The position numbers and the translations under genes are program-made. A DNA stretch of 64,000 nt. Origin: Oscillospiraceae bacterium (GTDB lineage Bacteria > Bacillota > Clostridia > Oscillospirales > Oscillospiraceae). The stretch lies in assembly GCA_009777775.1 (NCBI GenBank), contig WRLE01000006.1, positions 62,001 through 126,000 on the forward strand, read 5' to 3'. This document shows, in pieces, positions 9,494-17,650 of the stretch. Under the pieces are notes generated by a model. It saw only the letters and a program-made list of their open reading frames with translations. It was not told the DNA's origin and ran no database searches. The stretch's first letter is position 1, and each line of letters begins with the position of its first letter.

Positions 9494-11386
9494 CTATCTC
9501 GCGTTTACCGTCGCAGTACAAGTCGCAAGGGCTTTGAACCTGAGCACCGTTATCGCTCCAGTCCATGATGAGCCCAGTTCGATGCTTTTGTCGAATGACA
9601 GCTCGATTATTCCCGGCGATACCGATTCTATTGTTATATCGGTGCCCGCAATCGCACCTGTTGTCGTATGAGCATTGCCCGTCTGCTCCGCTGCACCCAA
9701 AAGCTGTAGCTGCGCCGGGTCGTATGAGACTGTTAGCGTTCTTCCATTGAATGATGATATATCCGCTCCGCTGAGTGCTATGGTGTACTCCTTGTTTAAC
9801 ACTGCGTCTATTTGAAGCTCGAAGCCAGATGCGCTAAGCTGCAGTTGTGCATACCCATTGAAGCCCATGCACGAAGCTGTAATGGTTACCGTACCAGGTT
9901 GCGCTGTGCTGCTTGCGCTGATTTCGCCTGTGGATGCGTCGATGGTGACTCCTGGATATGCTGCGGTTAGTCCGTATGTGACCTGCATACCTGGTATGGC
10001 TACCCCATACTCGTCCAATAGTTGTGCTTGGGTTTGCAACAGCTCTGTGCCGCTGTCTGGTAGTTCTAGAGTATAGATAGGCTGGTCGAATGTCACGTTG
10101 TCCATGAGGAATCCCACGTCCTCCGCGCCCTCGTAGTCTCTTACCATTCTGTTCCACATTTCCAAAACCATCAATACGTCCTCGTTGTCTATGAGGCAGT
10201 CTGCGTTAAGGTCGCAGGCTGCAACATAATTGGGGTCAAGCGCATTGAAGCCGAACTGCTGGAGTATGAACATCACATCCTCATTGTCCACGCGGAAGTC
10301 ATCGTTGCAGTCGCCGTACCAAAGCATGAACACGCCGCTATTTATGCCCCCTGGCGGCTCCAGCGCAACTGGGTCTGGATCGGTGTCCGCTATCTCGATA
10401 TGCATAGCCCTCACCAGAAAGCCGGCTCGCTTAATCACTAACACATAGCTGCCATACGGTACGTCCTCTATCACGAAACCGCCTGTACTACCGAATGGAC
10501 CAGGCAGCGAATCGTCTACTATTGTGGTCAGGGCTGGGTCAGCCGCCACCAGGAAATGGCTGCGTAGCTCCACCGTTATCTCATGCTTGGAAAGGAAGTC
10601 GTCACCCAGCCCGAACATATCGAAGGCTATGGGCCACACGAAGCCTGTTACCGTCCTTGTGTCTGCACTGCTGCCACGTCCTGATGGAGCGGATCTGCTC
10701 CCAGAGCTACTTGGTGTGTTAACGCTTGGTCTGCTCATACCCATGTCAGATACGCTAACCCAGAGGCTGCTCTCCGTTGCTGGTGACATCTGCTTTGGTT
10801 CAAAGCTTCCGGTAAGCAGCCCATAATTATTACTGCCCCAGACCCAAAGGGAGCCGTCTTCGCCGTTTGCTATACACATACCACCTTTCGACGCTATACC
10901 GATTATCCCGCTCAGACTTGGCACCATGACTGGCAGCATACTTCCGCTGATTGTATCGGTACCCAGCTGTCCCATGGAGTTGTCGCCCCAAGCCCAAACT
11001 GTGCCGTCGCTCAGAAGCGCGAGGGAATGACCTTCCCCAGCGGCGACTTCAACTGCTCCGCTCAATCCAATGACCTTAACGGCGATGGAGCTGTCATAGC
11101 CGCTGGCATCGCCAAGCTGACCTGATGCGTTGCTTCCCGATGCCCAGACTGTTCCATCTTCTGCTAGGACAATCGTATGAGCGGCGCCCATTGCGACCAT
11201 TACCGCCTCGCCAATTTCTGGATGTGGGTTGGCTGTCTCCCTGGCTTCTCTGATTCTTTTGCTCAAATCGTCTCTAGCTCGCTTGTCCGCGGCTTGACGC
11301 TGTGCAACTGCCACACCTGCGCCCGCTGCCAGCAGTAAAATAATCGCTAATGAGATACCAATCATTTGTCTTGCTTTACCGTTCAT
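9494..11386 (-). CDS. Secreted RCC1-repeat / dockerin / cohesin-like protein
   Basis: 630 residues; start at ATG 11386 after a CGGAGGG site. Residues 1-28 are a signal peptide (hydrophobic core, AVA cleavage). Residues ~60-185 hold RCC1-type repeats (HSLALLSDGTVWAWG pattern). Residues ~245-345 resemble a carboxypeptidase-regulatory/prealbumin-like fold (FVIEDVPYGSYVLVI). Residues ~359-411 contain two dockerin calcium-loop segments (GDCNDDFRVDNEDV and CDLNADCLIDNEDV). A bacterial Ig-like (Big) segment follows at ~435-515, and the last ~110 residues look like a cohesin beta-sandwich (TVSYDPAQLQLLG, VLRFKAL). It lies upstream of the giant RHS gene on the same strand, with ~190 bp between them. 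It is probably surface or secreted; a scaffold or adhesion role is inferred. It has no catalytic domain that I can recognise. Confidence 0.85.
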   Translation of the reverse strand: MNGKARQMIGISLAIILLLAAGAGVAVAQRQAADKRARDDLSKRIREARETANPHPEIGEAVMVAMGAAHTIVLAEDGTVWASGSNASGQLGDASGYDSSIAVKVIGLSGAVEVAAGEGHSLALLSDGTVWAWGDNSMGQLGTDTISGSMLPVMVPSLSGIIGIASKGGMCIANGEDGSLWVWGSNNYGLLTGSFEPKQMSPATESSLWVSVSDMGMSRPSVNTPSSSGSRSAPSGRGSSADTRTVTGFVWPIAFDMFGLGDDFLSKHEITVELRSHFLVAADPALTTIVDDSLPGPFGSTGGFVIEDVPYGSYVLVIKRAGFLVRAMHIEIADTDPDPVALEPPGGINSGVFMLWYGDCNDDFRVDNEDVMFILQQFGFNALDPNYVAACDLNADCLIDNEDVLMVLEMWNRMVRDYEGAEDVGFLMDNVTFDQPIYTLELPDSGTELLQTQAQLLDEYGVAIPGMQVTYGLTAAYPGVTIDASTGEISASSTAQPGTVTITASCMGFNGYAQLQLSASGFELQIDAVLNKEYTIALSGADISSFNGRTLTVSYDPAQLQLLGAAEQTGNAHTTTGAIAGTDITIESVSPGIIELSFDKSIELGSSWTGAITVLRFKALATCTATVNAR

Positions 11387-11584
11387 GCTGTTCCCTCCGG
11401 TGTTTTCCTCATACTAGTATTCCAGGTTGGTTTTGTTCTCTTTTACTTAACTCTATCGTTCGAGCGTTTATACTATTCGTTTTTCCTATCGTATTATTCT
11501 CCGATTCATTATTCGTTATTATTCCACAAAATAAAAGAGCCCCGCTTTGAGCGGAACTGATTCGATTATTCACGATAAGTTTGA

Positions 11585-11624
11585 AAACTATGATGAAAAA
11601 TAAAACTATTTCATCATAGTTTTA
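11585..11624. repeat. Perfect 15-bp inverted repeat between divergent genes
   Basis: AAAACTATGATGAAA (11585-11599) and its exact complement (11610-11624) flank a 10-nt loop. It lies between genes that diverge, so it does not terminate either of them. Only the right arm recurs in the second direct-repeat copy at 12661. No T-run follows on either strand. Confidence 0.7.
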
Positions 11625-11864
11625 CACGTTTGCTAAAATATTATGCATATTTTTCATCATTATCCATTTTAATAGTGTAAGATTTTTATAATATTTCGTT
11701 CTATTTTACCAATTGTGTTACTGGTAACGGGTAAAACCCAGTGTCATTGCGAGCAGCGTTGCGACGAGGCAATCTTATTAGTCAGAAATTTCGGTGTAGT
11801 AAGATTCTTCGCTACGCTCTTAAATGACACTGTAAGTACTTACGAAGGATGTGTGACCAGTAAC
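11608..11864 (+). repeat. Long direct repeat, copy A (AT-rich arm plus MITE)
   Basis: About 257 bp that is strongly similar, in the same orientation, to 12661-12912. The first ~109 bp is AT-rich with no coding potential (shared TTTACACGTTT, AAAATATTATGCATA and ATTTCGTTC blocks). The remainder is the MITE described separately. The toxin-antitoxin pair lies exactly between copies A and B, so recombination between them would delete it. Confidence 0.8.
11717..11864 (+). mobile_element. MITE copy A (148 bp, GTTACTGGT...ACCAGTAAC ends)
   Basis: The ends GTTACTGGTAAC and GTGACCAGTAAC are imperfect terminal inverted repeats. Internally CAGTGTCATTGCGAG pairs with AATGACACTG near the other end, giving a long hairpin. 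It is the same element as 26761-26909 (opposite orientation) and a decayed copy at 12771-12920. There is no ORF, so it would depend on a transposase supplied elsewhere. Repeats with a CATTGCGAGGAGCGAAGC core are common in many bacterial genomes. Confidence 0.8.
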
Positions 11865-11902
11865 TTGAGACTTCTAAAAACTACTTTTTCGCTGGATGTA
11901 CA

Positions 11903-11931
11903 TTGACATTGTGCGCATAATGTGCTATTAT
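11903..11931 (+). promoter_or_regulatory. Sigma-A promoter of the dinJ-like/PIN operon
   Basis: TTGACA (11903-11908), 17-bp spacer, TATTAT (11926-11931). The start codon at 11987 is preceded by GGGAGG (11973-11978). In such modules the antitoxin usually represses its own promoter. Confidence 0.8.
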
Positions 11932-11986
11932 TATGGCAGCATAAAAACATATAGATTTAAGCTTTAGAAAATGGGAGGCAGTTATT

Positions 11987-12274
11987 ATGCCAGTAAGCAC
12001 AGGTGCAAACGCAAATATAAATATTCGCGTGGACAGGGATATAAAAAATAAAGCTCAAGATGTGTTCGCAGCATTAGGATTAGATATGACCACTGCTGTA
12101 AATATTTTTTTAAGGCAAGCTATTAGAAAAAATGGTATTCCTTTTGAATTAATAGCAGAGCAAGCAGAAGTTAAACGCACCCCTCCTCGGCTTGGTTATA
12201 TGAAAGGTCAGATTAAAGAACTGGACGGTCATGACTGGTTTGAACCGCTAGATGATTTTAAGGAGTATATGTAA
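11987..12274 (+). CDS. RelB/DinJ-family antitoxin with a VapB-like C-terminus
   Basis: 95 residues. The N-terminal half is a ribbon-helix-helix DinJ/RelB fold (INIRVDRDIKNKAQDVFAAL, then DMTTAVNIFLRQAI) that should bind DNA and dimerise. The last ~25 residues (LGYMKGQIKEL, then FEPLDDFKEYM) resemble the toxin-binding tail of antitoxins paired with PIN toxins rather than that of canonical DinJ. Its stop shares one base with the toxin start (TAATG), so the two are translationally coupled. Role: neutralise the next gene product and autoregulate. It lies between two ~250-bp direct repeats. Confidence 0.85.
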   Translation: MPVSTGANANINIRVDRDIKNKAQDVFAALGLDMTTAVNIFLRQAIRKNGIPFELIAEQAEVKRTPPRLGYMKGQIKELDGHDWFEPLDDFKEYM

Positions 12275-12657
12275 TGGAAATATTACTCGATACTCATGCT
12301 ATTATATGGTTTTTTGATAATGATAGCCGATTGTCAAAACTAGCAGTAGAAGCTTTTTATGAACTTGATAATACGATTTTTGTCAGTATTGCTTCTATTT
12401 GGGAAATCGGTATAAAACTCAGCACTGGTAAGCTAGCTCTAACACATGGAATCGACGGTTTCATTGAAGCAATAAACGATAATGAGTTTAGATTATTGGA
12501 AGTTTCTCCTGATCATATTAAAACAATCACCGAATTACCTTTCATCCACCGAGACCCATTTGACCGTATGCTGATAGCGCAAGCAAAAGTGGAGGGAATG
12601 CATCTTATGACAGCTGATGATAACATTATAAAATACGACATAAAACATATCTGGTAG
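12274..12657 (+). CDS. PIN-domain toxin (VapC-like ribonuclease)
   Basis: 127 residues. The PIN fold has the expected acidic set: Asp6 in LLDTHAIIW, Glu44 in SIWEIGIK, Asp97 in HRDPFDRML and Asp115 in LMTADDN. These coordinate Mg/Mn for single-strand RNA cleavage. The family (COG3744-like) usually pairs with Phd/VapB-type antitoxins; here the partner is DinJ-like. It starts within the antitoxin stop. The cellular RNA target cannot be told from sequence. Confidence 0.88.
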   Translation: MEILLDTHAIIWFFDNDSRLSKLAVEAFYELDNTIFVSIASIWEIGIKLSTGKLALTHGIDGFIEAINDNEFRLLEVSPDHIKTITELPFIHRDPFDRMLIAQAKVEGMHLMTADDNIIKYDIKHIW

Positions 12658-12660
12658 CAT

Positions 12661-12912
12661 TATTTCATCATATTTTTACACGTTTACTAAAATATTATGC
12701 ATAATTTTCAACACTATCCAATTTTAATGCGTAATATTTTTATAATATTTCGTTCGATTTTACCAATTATGTCACAGGTAACGGGTAACAATCCAGTGTC
12801 ATTGCGAGGAGCGAAGCTTTGTTGCTATCTTAATATACAGAAATTTTTGTGTAGTAAGATCCTTCGCTAGCACTCAGGATGACACTGTTAGTGCGTTTAA
12901 TAAATACCATGA
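12661..12912 (+). repeat. Long direct repeat, copy B
   Basis: Counterpart of 11608-11864, starting four bases after the PIN toxin stop. The AT-rich arm (12661-12770) is well conserved; the MITE half is more decayed. Confidence 0.78.
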
Positions 12913-12920
12913 CTAGCAAT
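12771..12920 (+). mobile_element. MITE copy B (decayed ends)
   Basis: Same core as copies A and C (CCAGTGTCATTGCGAGGAGCG, GTGTAGTAAGATCCTTCGCTA, GGATGACACTG). The outer ends GTCACAGGTAAC and ATGACTAGCAAT have diverged from the GTTACTGGTCAC terminal repeat, so it is probably immobile. Confidence 0.7.
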
Positions 12921-13049
12921 ACGCTAGATTCAAGCACCCCATTGACGAGTACCCCAATCATATCACCTTATACATACACAACAACAAACAAGTAGACATA
13001 CATGATGATTGCTGTTATTATTGATGAAATTGCAAGTTTGGAGGTGAAT

Positions 13050-15011
13050 ATGCTGAGACTGCTTGAAACGATTGGTGGATATATACGAATAGGCTTGAAT
13101 TATCTTGAATTTGCAATGATTTTTCCAGTTATCACTGTGATATGTCTTATATATTATTTTCGCTATTATAAACGAGCAGCACAACCACGGCTGGGGACTA
13201 CGGAATGGATAACTTGGGAAGTCAATAAACCACGTATGACATTTTTTTCACAACGTTATCCAATGGAAAAAAGCGACATTCTGCCGCTTTCGTTGATATT
13301 GGCTTTATTCACATTTCTAGCTTTGTTTCAACTGGGAGACACTGTTGCACCCCAGAGCTTTTACCAATTTACAAGGGAAAACAATAGCATAACAATTGAA
13401 TTGGCTGTACCAGAAAAACTGAGCAATATTATGTTCTACACAGGAATGTGGACTGGTTATTACGAATTGGAGCTCTCAGAGGATGGCGATGTCTGGAATA
13501 GACAATTCACCAATGAAATCACAGGCTACGATGAAAGCCCAACTCCCGCCATGAATCAGCCCCATTCTCATCTTTTCAAATGGCGTTATGCTGTTCTCAA
13601 TTATGATAACCCTCCTGTGAGATATATACGTTTAACAGCGTCCAGGACTCCTTTGGAACTGGGCGAATTGGCTCTTTACGACTCCAGCGGTTCTATAATC
13701 CCTGTTTACCATATATCAACAGATGCCGTAGAATTATTCGATGAGCAGGAGCTAATCCCCGAAAGACCCGAATACATGAATAGCATGTACTTCGATGAAA
13801 TATACCATGGTCGCACTGCATTGGAGCATCTTCGCAATATCCGCCCATATGAGACGACCCATCCACCCCTTGGAAAGCTTATCATTGCAGCTTCCATTAA
13901 TAAATTTGGCATGACTCCCTTTGGCTGGCGATTTATCGGTGCAGTCTTTGGGGTGGCTATGCTCCTTATTATGTATGTATTTCTGAAAAATATGTTCGGG
14001 AAAACAGCAGTTGCGCTCTGCGGTACATTGCTTTTGGGATTTGACTTCATGCGCTTTACCCAAACTCGCATCGCAACGATAGACACATACGGCGTATTTT
14101 TTATCCTCGCTGCCTTTTTCTTCATGTATCGGCATATAACAACTGATCCAGATGCGCCATTTCGGAAAAGTCTACCCTCTCTGGCTCTGTCGGGTATATC
14201 CTTTGGACTTGGTTGCGCATCGAAGTGGATTGTCCCCTATGCTGGTGCTGGGCTTGCTGTGATATATACAATACGCTTGTTCATGCTGGGGAAGCATTAC
14301 GAAGATAATAGCAAAAAAGGATTTGGAATCTATTTACTAAAAACAATCCTTTTCTCTCTACTCTTTTTCGTTGTTGTACCCGTTGTTATTTATATACTCA
14401 GCTATATACCCTACGGTCTTGCTCGGGATATGACAATACAAGATGGAATGTTGAAAGACCCCGAGTTTTATGAAATAATATGGGAAAATCAAAAATCCAT
14501 GTTTAATTATCATGGCTTTCTCGTTGCGACTCACCCATATTCCTCTTGGTGGTATCAATGGATCGTTGATGGTAGACCCATTCTTTATTACAGTAGCTCC
14601 AATGGTAATATGCGCTCTAGTTTTGCTGCTTTTGGAAATCCCATCGTATGGTGGGGCGGATTATTTGCCATGATATCAATGTTTTATGCGGCAATTAAAC
14701 AACGAAGCGGTAAAGCATTGTTCATCATAATCGGCTATTTGTCCCAGCTTCTGCCTTGGGTGGCTGTTACACGAATTGTGTTCATATACCACTATTTTCC
14801 CAGTACATTGTTTCTCGTATTGGCTCTCTCCTATGTATTTGACACATTGCTCAGTCGTGGCTATGGTAGATATAAGCAAGCAGTTTATGGATTAACTGCT
14901 TCAGCTGGAGTTTTATTCTTCTTGTTTTATCCTGCGCTCACAGGTGTATATGCTCCCAATTGGTATTTTAGATATCTGTTGAGATGGATTCCAGGTGCCT
15001 GGCCCTTCTGA
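13050..15011 (+). CDS. Polytopic glycosyltransferase, PMT (protein O-mannosyltransferase) family
   Basis: An ATG at 13002 also opens this frame, but GGAGG (13040-13044) places the start at 13050, giving 653 residues. There is an N-terminal membrane segment, then an extracytoplasmic discoidin-like stretch (~110-215, with YYELELSEDGDVW and VRYIRLTA). A GT-C region follows: the acidic first-loop motif YFDEIYHGRTA at ~247, THPPLGKLI, DFMRFTQTRIATIDTY, and about ten hydrophobic spans to the end. PMT enzymes move mannose from a polyprenyl-phosphate carrier to Ser/Thr of exported proteins; the substrate here is unknown. The downstream exporter-like gene starts 41 bp later on the same strand. The secreted giants nearby are plausible clients, but that is inference. 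Confidence 0.85.
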   Translation: MLRLLETIGGYIRIGLNYLEFAMIFPVITVICLIYYFRYYKRAAQPRLGTTEWITWEVNKPRMTFFSQRYPMEKSDILPLSLILALFTFLALFQLGDTVAPQSFYQFTRENNSITIELAVPEKLSNIMFYTGMWTGYYELELSEDGDVWNRQFTNEITGYDESPTPAMNQPHSHLFKWRYAVLNYDNPPVRYIRLTASRTPLELGELALYDSSGSIIPVYHISTDAVELFDEQELIPERPEYMNSMYFDEIYHGRTALEHLRNIRPYETTHPPLGKLIIAASINKFGMTPFGWRFIGAVFGVAMLLIMYVFLKNMFGKTAVALCGTLLLGFDFMRFTQTRIATIDTYGVFFILAAFFFMYRHITTDPDAPFRKSLPSLALSGISFGLGCASKWIVPYAGAGLAVIYTIRLFMLGKHYEDNSKKGFGIYLLKTILFSLLFFVVVPVVIYILSYIPYGLARDMTIQDGMLKDPEFYEIIWENQKSMFNYHGFLVATHPYSSWWYQWIVDGRPILYYSSSNGNMRSSFAAFGNPIVWWGGLFAMISMFYAAIKQRSGKALFIIIGYLSQLLPWVAVTRIVFIYHYFPSTLFLVLALSYVFDTLLSRGYGRYKQAVYGLTASAGVLFFLFYPALTGVYAPNWYFRYLLRWIPGAWPF

Positions 15012-15051
15012 TTAATTCACGGTAACTCTATGTAAGGAGGAATAGCTAAAA

Positions 15052-15561
15052 ATGATTGATTCATTACTTGCTTTCCTCAACAACCTATTGGGCAGTTCGA
15101 ATTTCGGTAAATGTGCAATAACATTTTTTGTCGCTATGTTGCCTGTTGTGGAATTACGTGGTTCCATCCCCATTGGAGTCGGTATGCTTGGCTTACCTTT
15201 GCATATTTCCGCTTTGGTCAGCTTCTTGGGAAATATGCTTCCCATTCCCTTTGTAATTCTTTTTACTCGTAAAGTATTTGCTTGGATGCGTCGGAAGAAT
15301 CAAAGGCTGGCAAATATGGCAGACAAAATGGAGAGCAGCACAAAGAGCAAAGGTATCAATTTATACAGGGGCGAGCTTATTGGCTTAATGGTCTTTGTGG
15401 CAATCCCCCTTCCAGGCACTGGTGCTTGGACTGGTGCTATGATAGCAGCTCTTTTAGATATAAGGCTTAAAGCCGCCCTTCCAGCAATTGCTGCTGGTGT
15501 TTTTATTGCTGGTATTCTCATTTCTGGAATAACATATGGCTTTGCGTCATTCTTTTCCTAA
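15052..15561 (+). CDS. Small multidrug-export-family membrane protein (COG2426)
   Basis: 169 residues after an AAGGAGG site (15034-15040). It carries the family signature VELRGSIPIG at residues ~34-43 and a second conserved stretch VAIPLPGTGAWTGAMIAALL at ~116-135, separated by a charged cytoplasmic linker. Four to five membrane helices are predicted. The family name (PF06695) comes from weak functional data, so actual transport of drugs is uncertain. Probably co-transcribed with the preceding glycosyltransferase; a terminator follows at 15610. Confidence 0.88.
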   Translation: MIDSLLAFLNNLLGSSNFGKCAITFFVAMLPVVELRGSIPIGVGMLGLPLHISALVSFLGNMLPIPFVILFTRKVFAWMRRKNQRLANMADKMESSTKSKGINLYRGELIGLMVFVAIPLPGTGAWTGAMIAALLDIRLKAALPAIAAGVFIAGILISGITYGFASFFS

Positions 15562-15609
15562 AATAGTGGTATATCTATGTAGATATTCATCCTTTGTGAA
15601 TCCAACACA

Positions 15610-15634
15610 AAACCCCCGACTTCGTCGGGGGTTT
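15610..15634 (+). terminator. Terminator hairpin after the exporter gene
   Basis: AAACCCCCGA (15610-15619), loop CTTCG, TCGGGGGTTT (15625-15634). A perfect 10-bp stem with a short T tract, possibly bidirectional. The next 220 bp (15635-15855) holds nothing I can recognise. Confidence 0.75.
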
Positions 15635-15855
15635 CGCGAAAAGAGAGGAAGATTATCGGGAACAATATAAGCTGTGAGCATTTGTGGCATGGATGCCAAA
15701 TCATTTGCAAATCTACTTTAATACACTAAATTCCATCCACATACCCACAACTCAATAAATTCATGATAAATCCTCAATGCATACATACTGTGACGATTGT
15801 TTTAATAAATTGTTAATTTGTACCATTCATGGCTAATTTACAATAGATGAATCTA

Positions 15856-17202
15856 TTAGGTCTTTATTGGAACTCCGCTGCGGAGTTTCTTTATTTTATC
15901 ACAAAGTCCAGTAATCAACAGACCCGCTGATGCGGTCACTTGACTTCCTTCCACCATATCTTTTACCGTTATCTGTCCGCTGCCAATCTCATCTTCGCCA
16001 AGTAGTACAACATAGGGCACTCCCAGCTTATTGGCATATGTCAACTTTGCGGCGAATTTTTTATTCTCCCCATATATCTGCACCCGCAAACCTTGCTCCC
16101 GCATTGATACAGCCAGAGATACTGCAGGGGACATATCATCAGTCATTGGAATAATTAAGACATCGCTAGCTGAAGTGAGAAGGGAATTGTTCAGTAAAGA
16201 CTGCTCCTGTAATATATAAAATAATCTAGTTAGTCCAATAGCAACACCAACACCAGGGAGCTGACGGTCTATGAAATACTCAGCTAAATTGTCATAACGT
16301 CCTCCACCGCAGACAGAGCCTACTTCGGGGTAATCGGTCATAATCGTTTCATATACAGTTCCTGTGTAATAGTCCAAACCACGAGCCAATGCCAAGTTAA
16401 TTTTAAAATGGGTTTCCGGCACGCCGAATCCTATGACATGCTTCTTTACAGCTGCTAATTCATCATAGCCTTTATCAAATAATTCATTTTTACCTTTGTA
16501 TTTTTCAAGCAGCTCAAAGGGGTCTCCTGGGAAAGAAACAAATTCCATTATTTCACTCGCCTGCTCTTGTGTCACCGATAGGTCATCCATGAGCATTTCC
16601 CTCAGTTTATCCTCGCCAACTTTATCCAGCTTGTCCACCATTCGCATAACTTCTGTGGAAATTTCACCAAGACCGATTATTTCAAAAAAACCGCTCAATG
16701 CTTTTCTATTGTTTATATTTATTACAAAGCGTTCCAAACCGAGGGCAGTAAAACATTCATAAATCACGCTGGGAATCTCTGCTTCATTAAAAACATCGAG
16801 TCCGCCATCTCCGATGATATCAATATCTGCTTGATAAAATTCTCGAAACCTCCCCCTCTGTGCCCGCTCACCCCGATAGACTTTTCCTATTTCATATCTT
16901 CTAAACGGAAAGCTGAGCTTGCTGTAGTTTTTCGCCACATATTTCGCCAAAGAGGTGGTCAATTCATATCGGAGTGCAAGGTCAGTATCTCCCTTATTCA
17001 ATGTATATATTTGCTTTTCCGTTTCTCCCCCGCCTTTGGCAAGGAGTATTTCAGCCGCCTCCATCATGGGCGTATCCAAGGGGGTAAAGCCATATAATGA
17101 AAAGCTCTCCTCCAAGCTACGATATATAGTGTCAAACAGCACCTGCTGCGCAGGCAAAAGCTCCATAAATCCCGACAAAGTCCTAGGTTTAATTCTTTCC
17201 AT
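15856..17202 (-). CDS. hisS: Histidine--tRNA ligase
   Basis: 448 residues, AAGGGGAA site before ATG 17202. Class II synthetase motifs are present: motif 2 (FRRYEIGKVYRGERAQRGRF), the histidine-specific RGLDYYTG at ~272-279 and GGGRYDNL at ~297-304, followed by an anticodon-binding domain with VLIIPM and VVLLGEDE. It charges tRNA-His. Motif 2 is followed by REFYQADIDIIG, closer to the archaeal/eukaryotic-like HisRS subgroup than to the usual bacterial QFHQ pattern. A small palindrome (ACTCCGCAGCGGAGT) lies inside the last codons. Confidence 0.95.
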   Translation of the reverse strand: MERIKPRTLSGFMELLPAQQVLFDTIYRSLEESFSLYGFTPLDTPMMEAAEILLAKGGGETEKQIYTLNKGDTDLALRYELTTSLAKYVAKNYSKLSFPFRRYEIGKVYRGERAQRGRFREFYQADIDIIGDGGLDVFNEAEIPSVIYECFTALGLERFVININNRKALSGFFEIIGLGEISTEVMRMVDKLDKVGEDKLREMLMDDLSVTQEQASEIMEFVSFPGDPFELLEKYKGKNELFDKGYDELAAVKKHVIGFGVPETHFKINLALARGLDYYTGTVYETIMTDYPEVGSVCGGGRYDNLAEYFIDRQLPGVGVAIGLTRLFYILQEQSLLNNSLLTSASDVLIIPMTDDMSPAVSLAVSMREQGLRVQIYGENKKFAAKLTYANKLGVPYVVLLGEDEIGSGQITVKDMVEGSQVTASAGLLITGLCDKIKKLRSGVPIKT

Positions 17203-17230
17203 ATAACATTTCCCCTTAGTTGATGAATAA

Positions 17231-17638
17231 TTAATTAATTTTTGGATTTACAATATCTCGCCAGCTTAGGTCGCCTCTCATTAGTCCGTGGATTAGTACT
17301 TCGGCTGTGGCTACATTTGTTGCAAAGGGTATGTTTTGTTGGTCACAAAGTCTGGCGATTTCCATGACGCTACTTTGGTAGTCATCTTGTGAAAGAGGGT
17401 CGCAAAAATACAGCACTAGGTCTAGCTCATTATATGCTATTCGTGAACCAATTTGCTGGCTTCCTCCTTGGTTACATGACATATAGAGGGTGATTGGTAA
17501 ACCCGTTGCTTCACTAACAACTTTCCCTGTGTTATATGTGGCACAAATGGAATGACCCGCTAAAATCCCGCAATATGCGATACAGAATTGAATCATCAAT
17601 TCCTTCCTACCATCATGAGCAATGAGAGCGATATTCAT
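17231..17638 (-). CDS. Methylglyoxal-synthase-like protein lacking catalytic residues
   Basis: 135 residues with the MgsA fold throughout: IALIAHDGRK at the start, ATGLPITLY, GGSQQIGSRIA, LYFCDPL and NIPFATNVATAEVLI. Compared with the E. coli enzyme from memory, His19 is kept (His8) and Asp91 is kept (Asp80), but Asp71 of GGDQQ is Ser60, His98 is Tyr87 and Asp101 is Ser90. Canonical conversion of dihydroxyacetone phosphate to methylglyoxal is therefore unlikely. It could be a phosphate-sensing or regulatory derivative. It sits 12 bp downstream of a minD-like gene, as mgsA does in many clostridia. AAGGAG precedes the ATG. Confidence 0.82.
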   Translation of the reverse strand: MNIALIAHDGRKELMIQFCIAYCGILAGHSICATYNTGKVVSEATGLPITLYMSCNQGGSQQIGSRIAYNELDLVLYFCDPLSQDDYQSSVMEIARLCDQQNIPFATNVATAEVLIHGLMRGDLSWRDIVNPKIN

Positions 17639-17650
17639 TGTTCGTACTCC

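Noticed and set aside
11585-11624. Terminator for a neighbouring gene
   Set aside because: Both neighbours are transcribed away from it and no T-run follows.
13706-14135. Minus-strand frames inside the PMT gene
   Set aside because: Antisense shadows in two overlapping frames of a well-supported membrane enzyme.
17231-17638. Canonical methylglyoxal synthase
   Set aside because: Three active-site positions are changed, so the standard name would overstate its activity.
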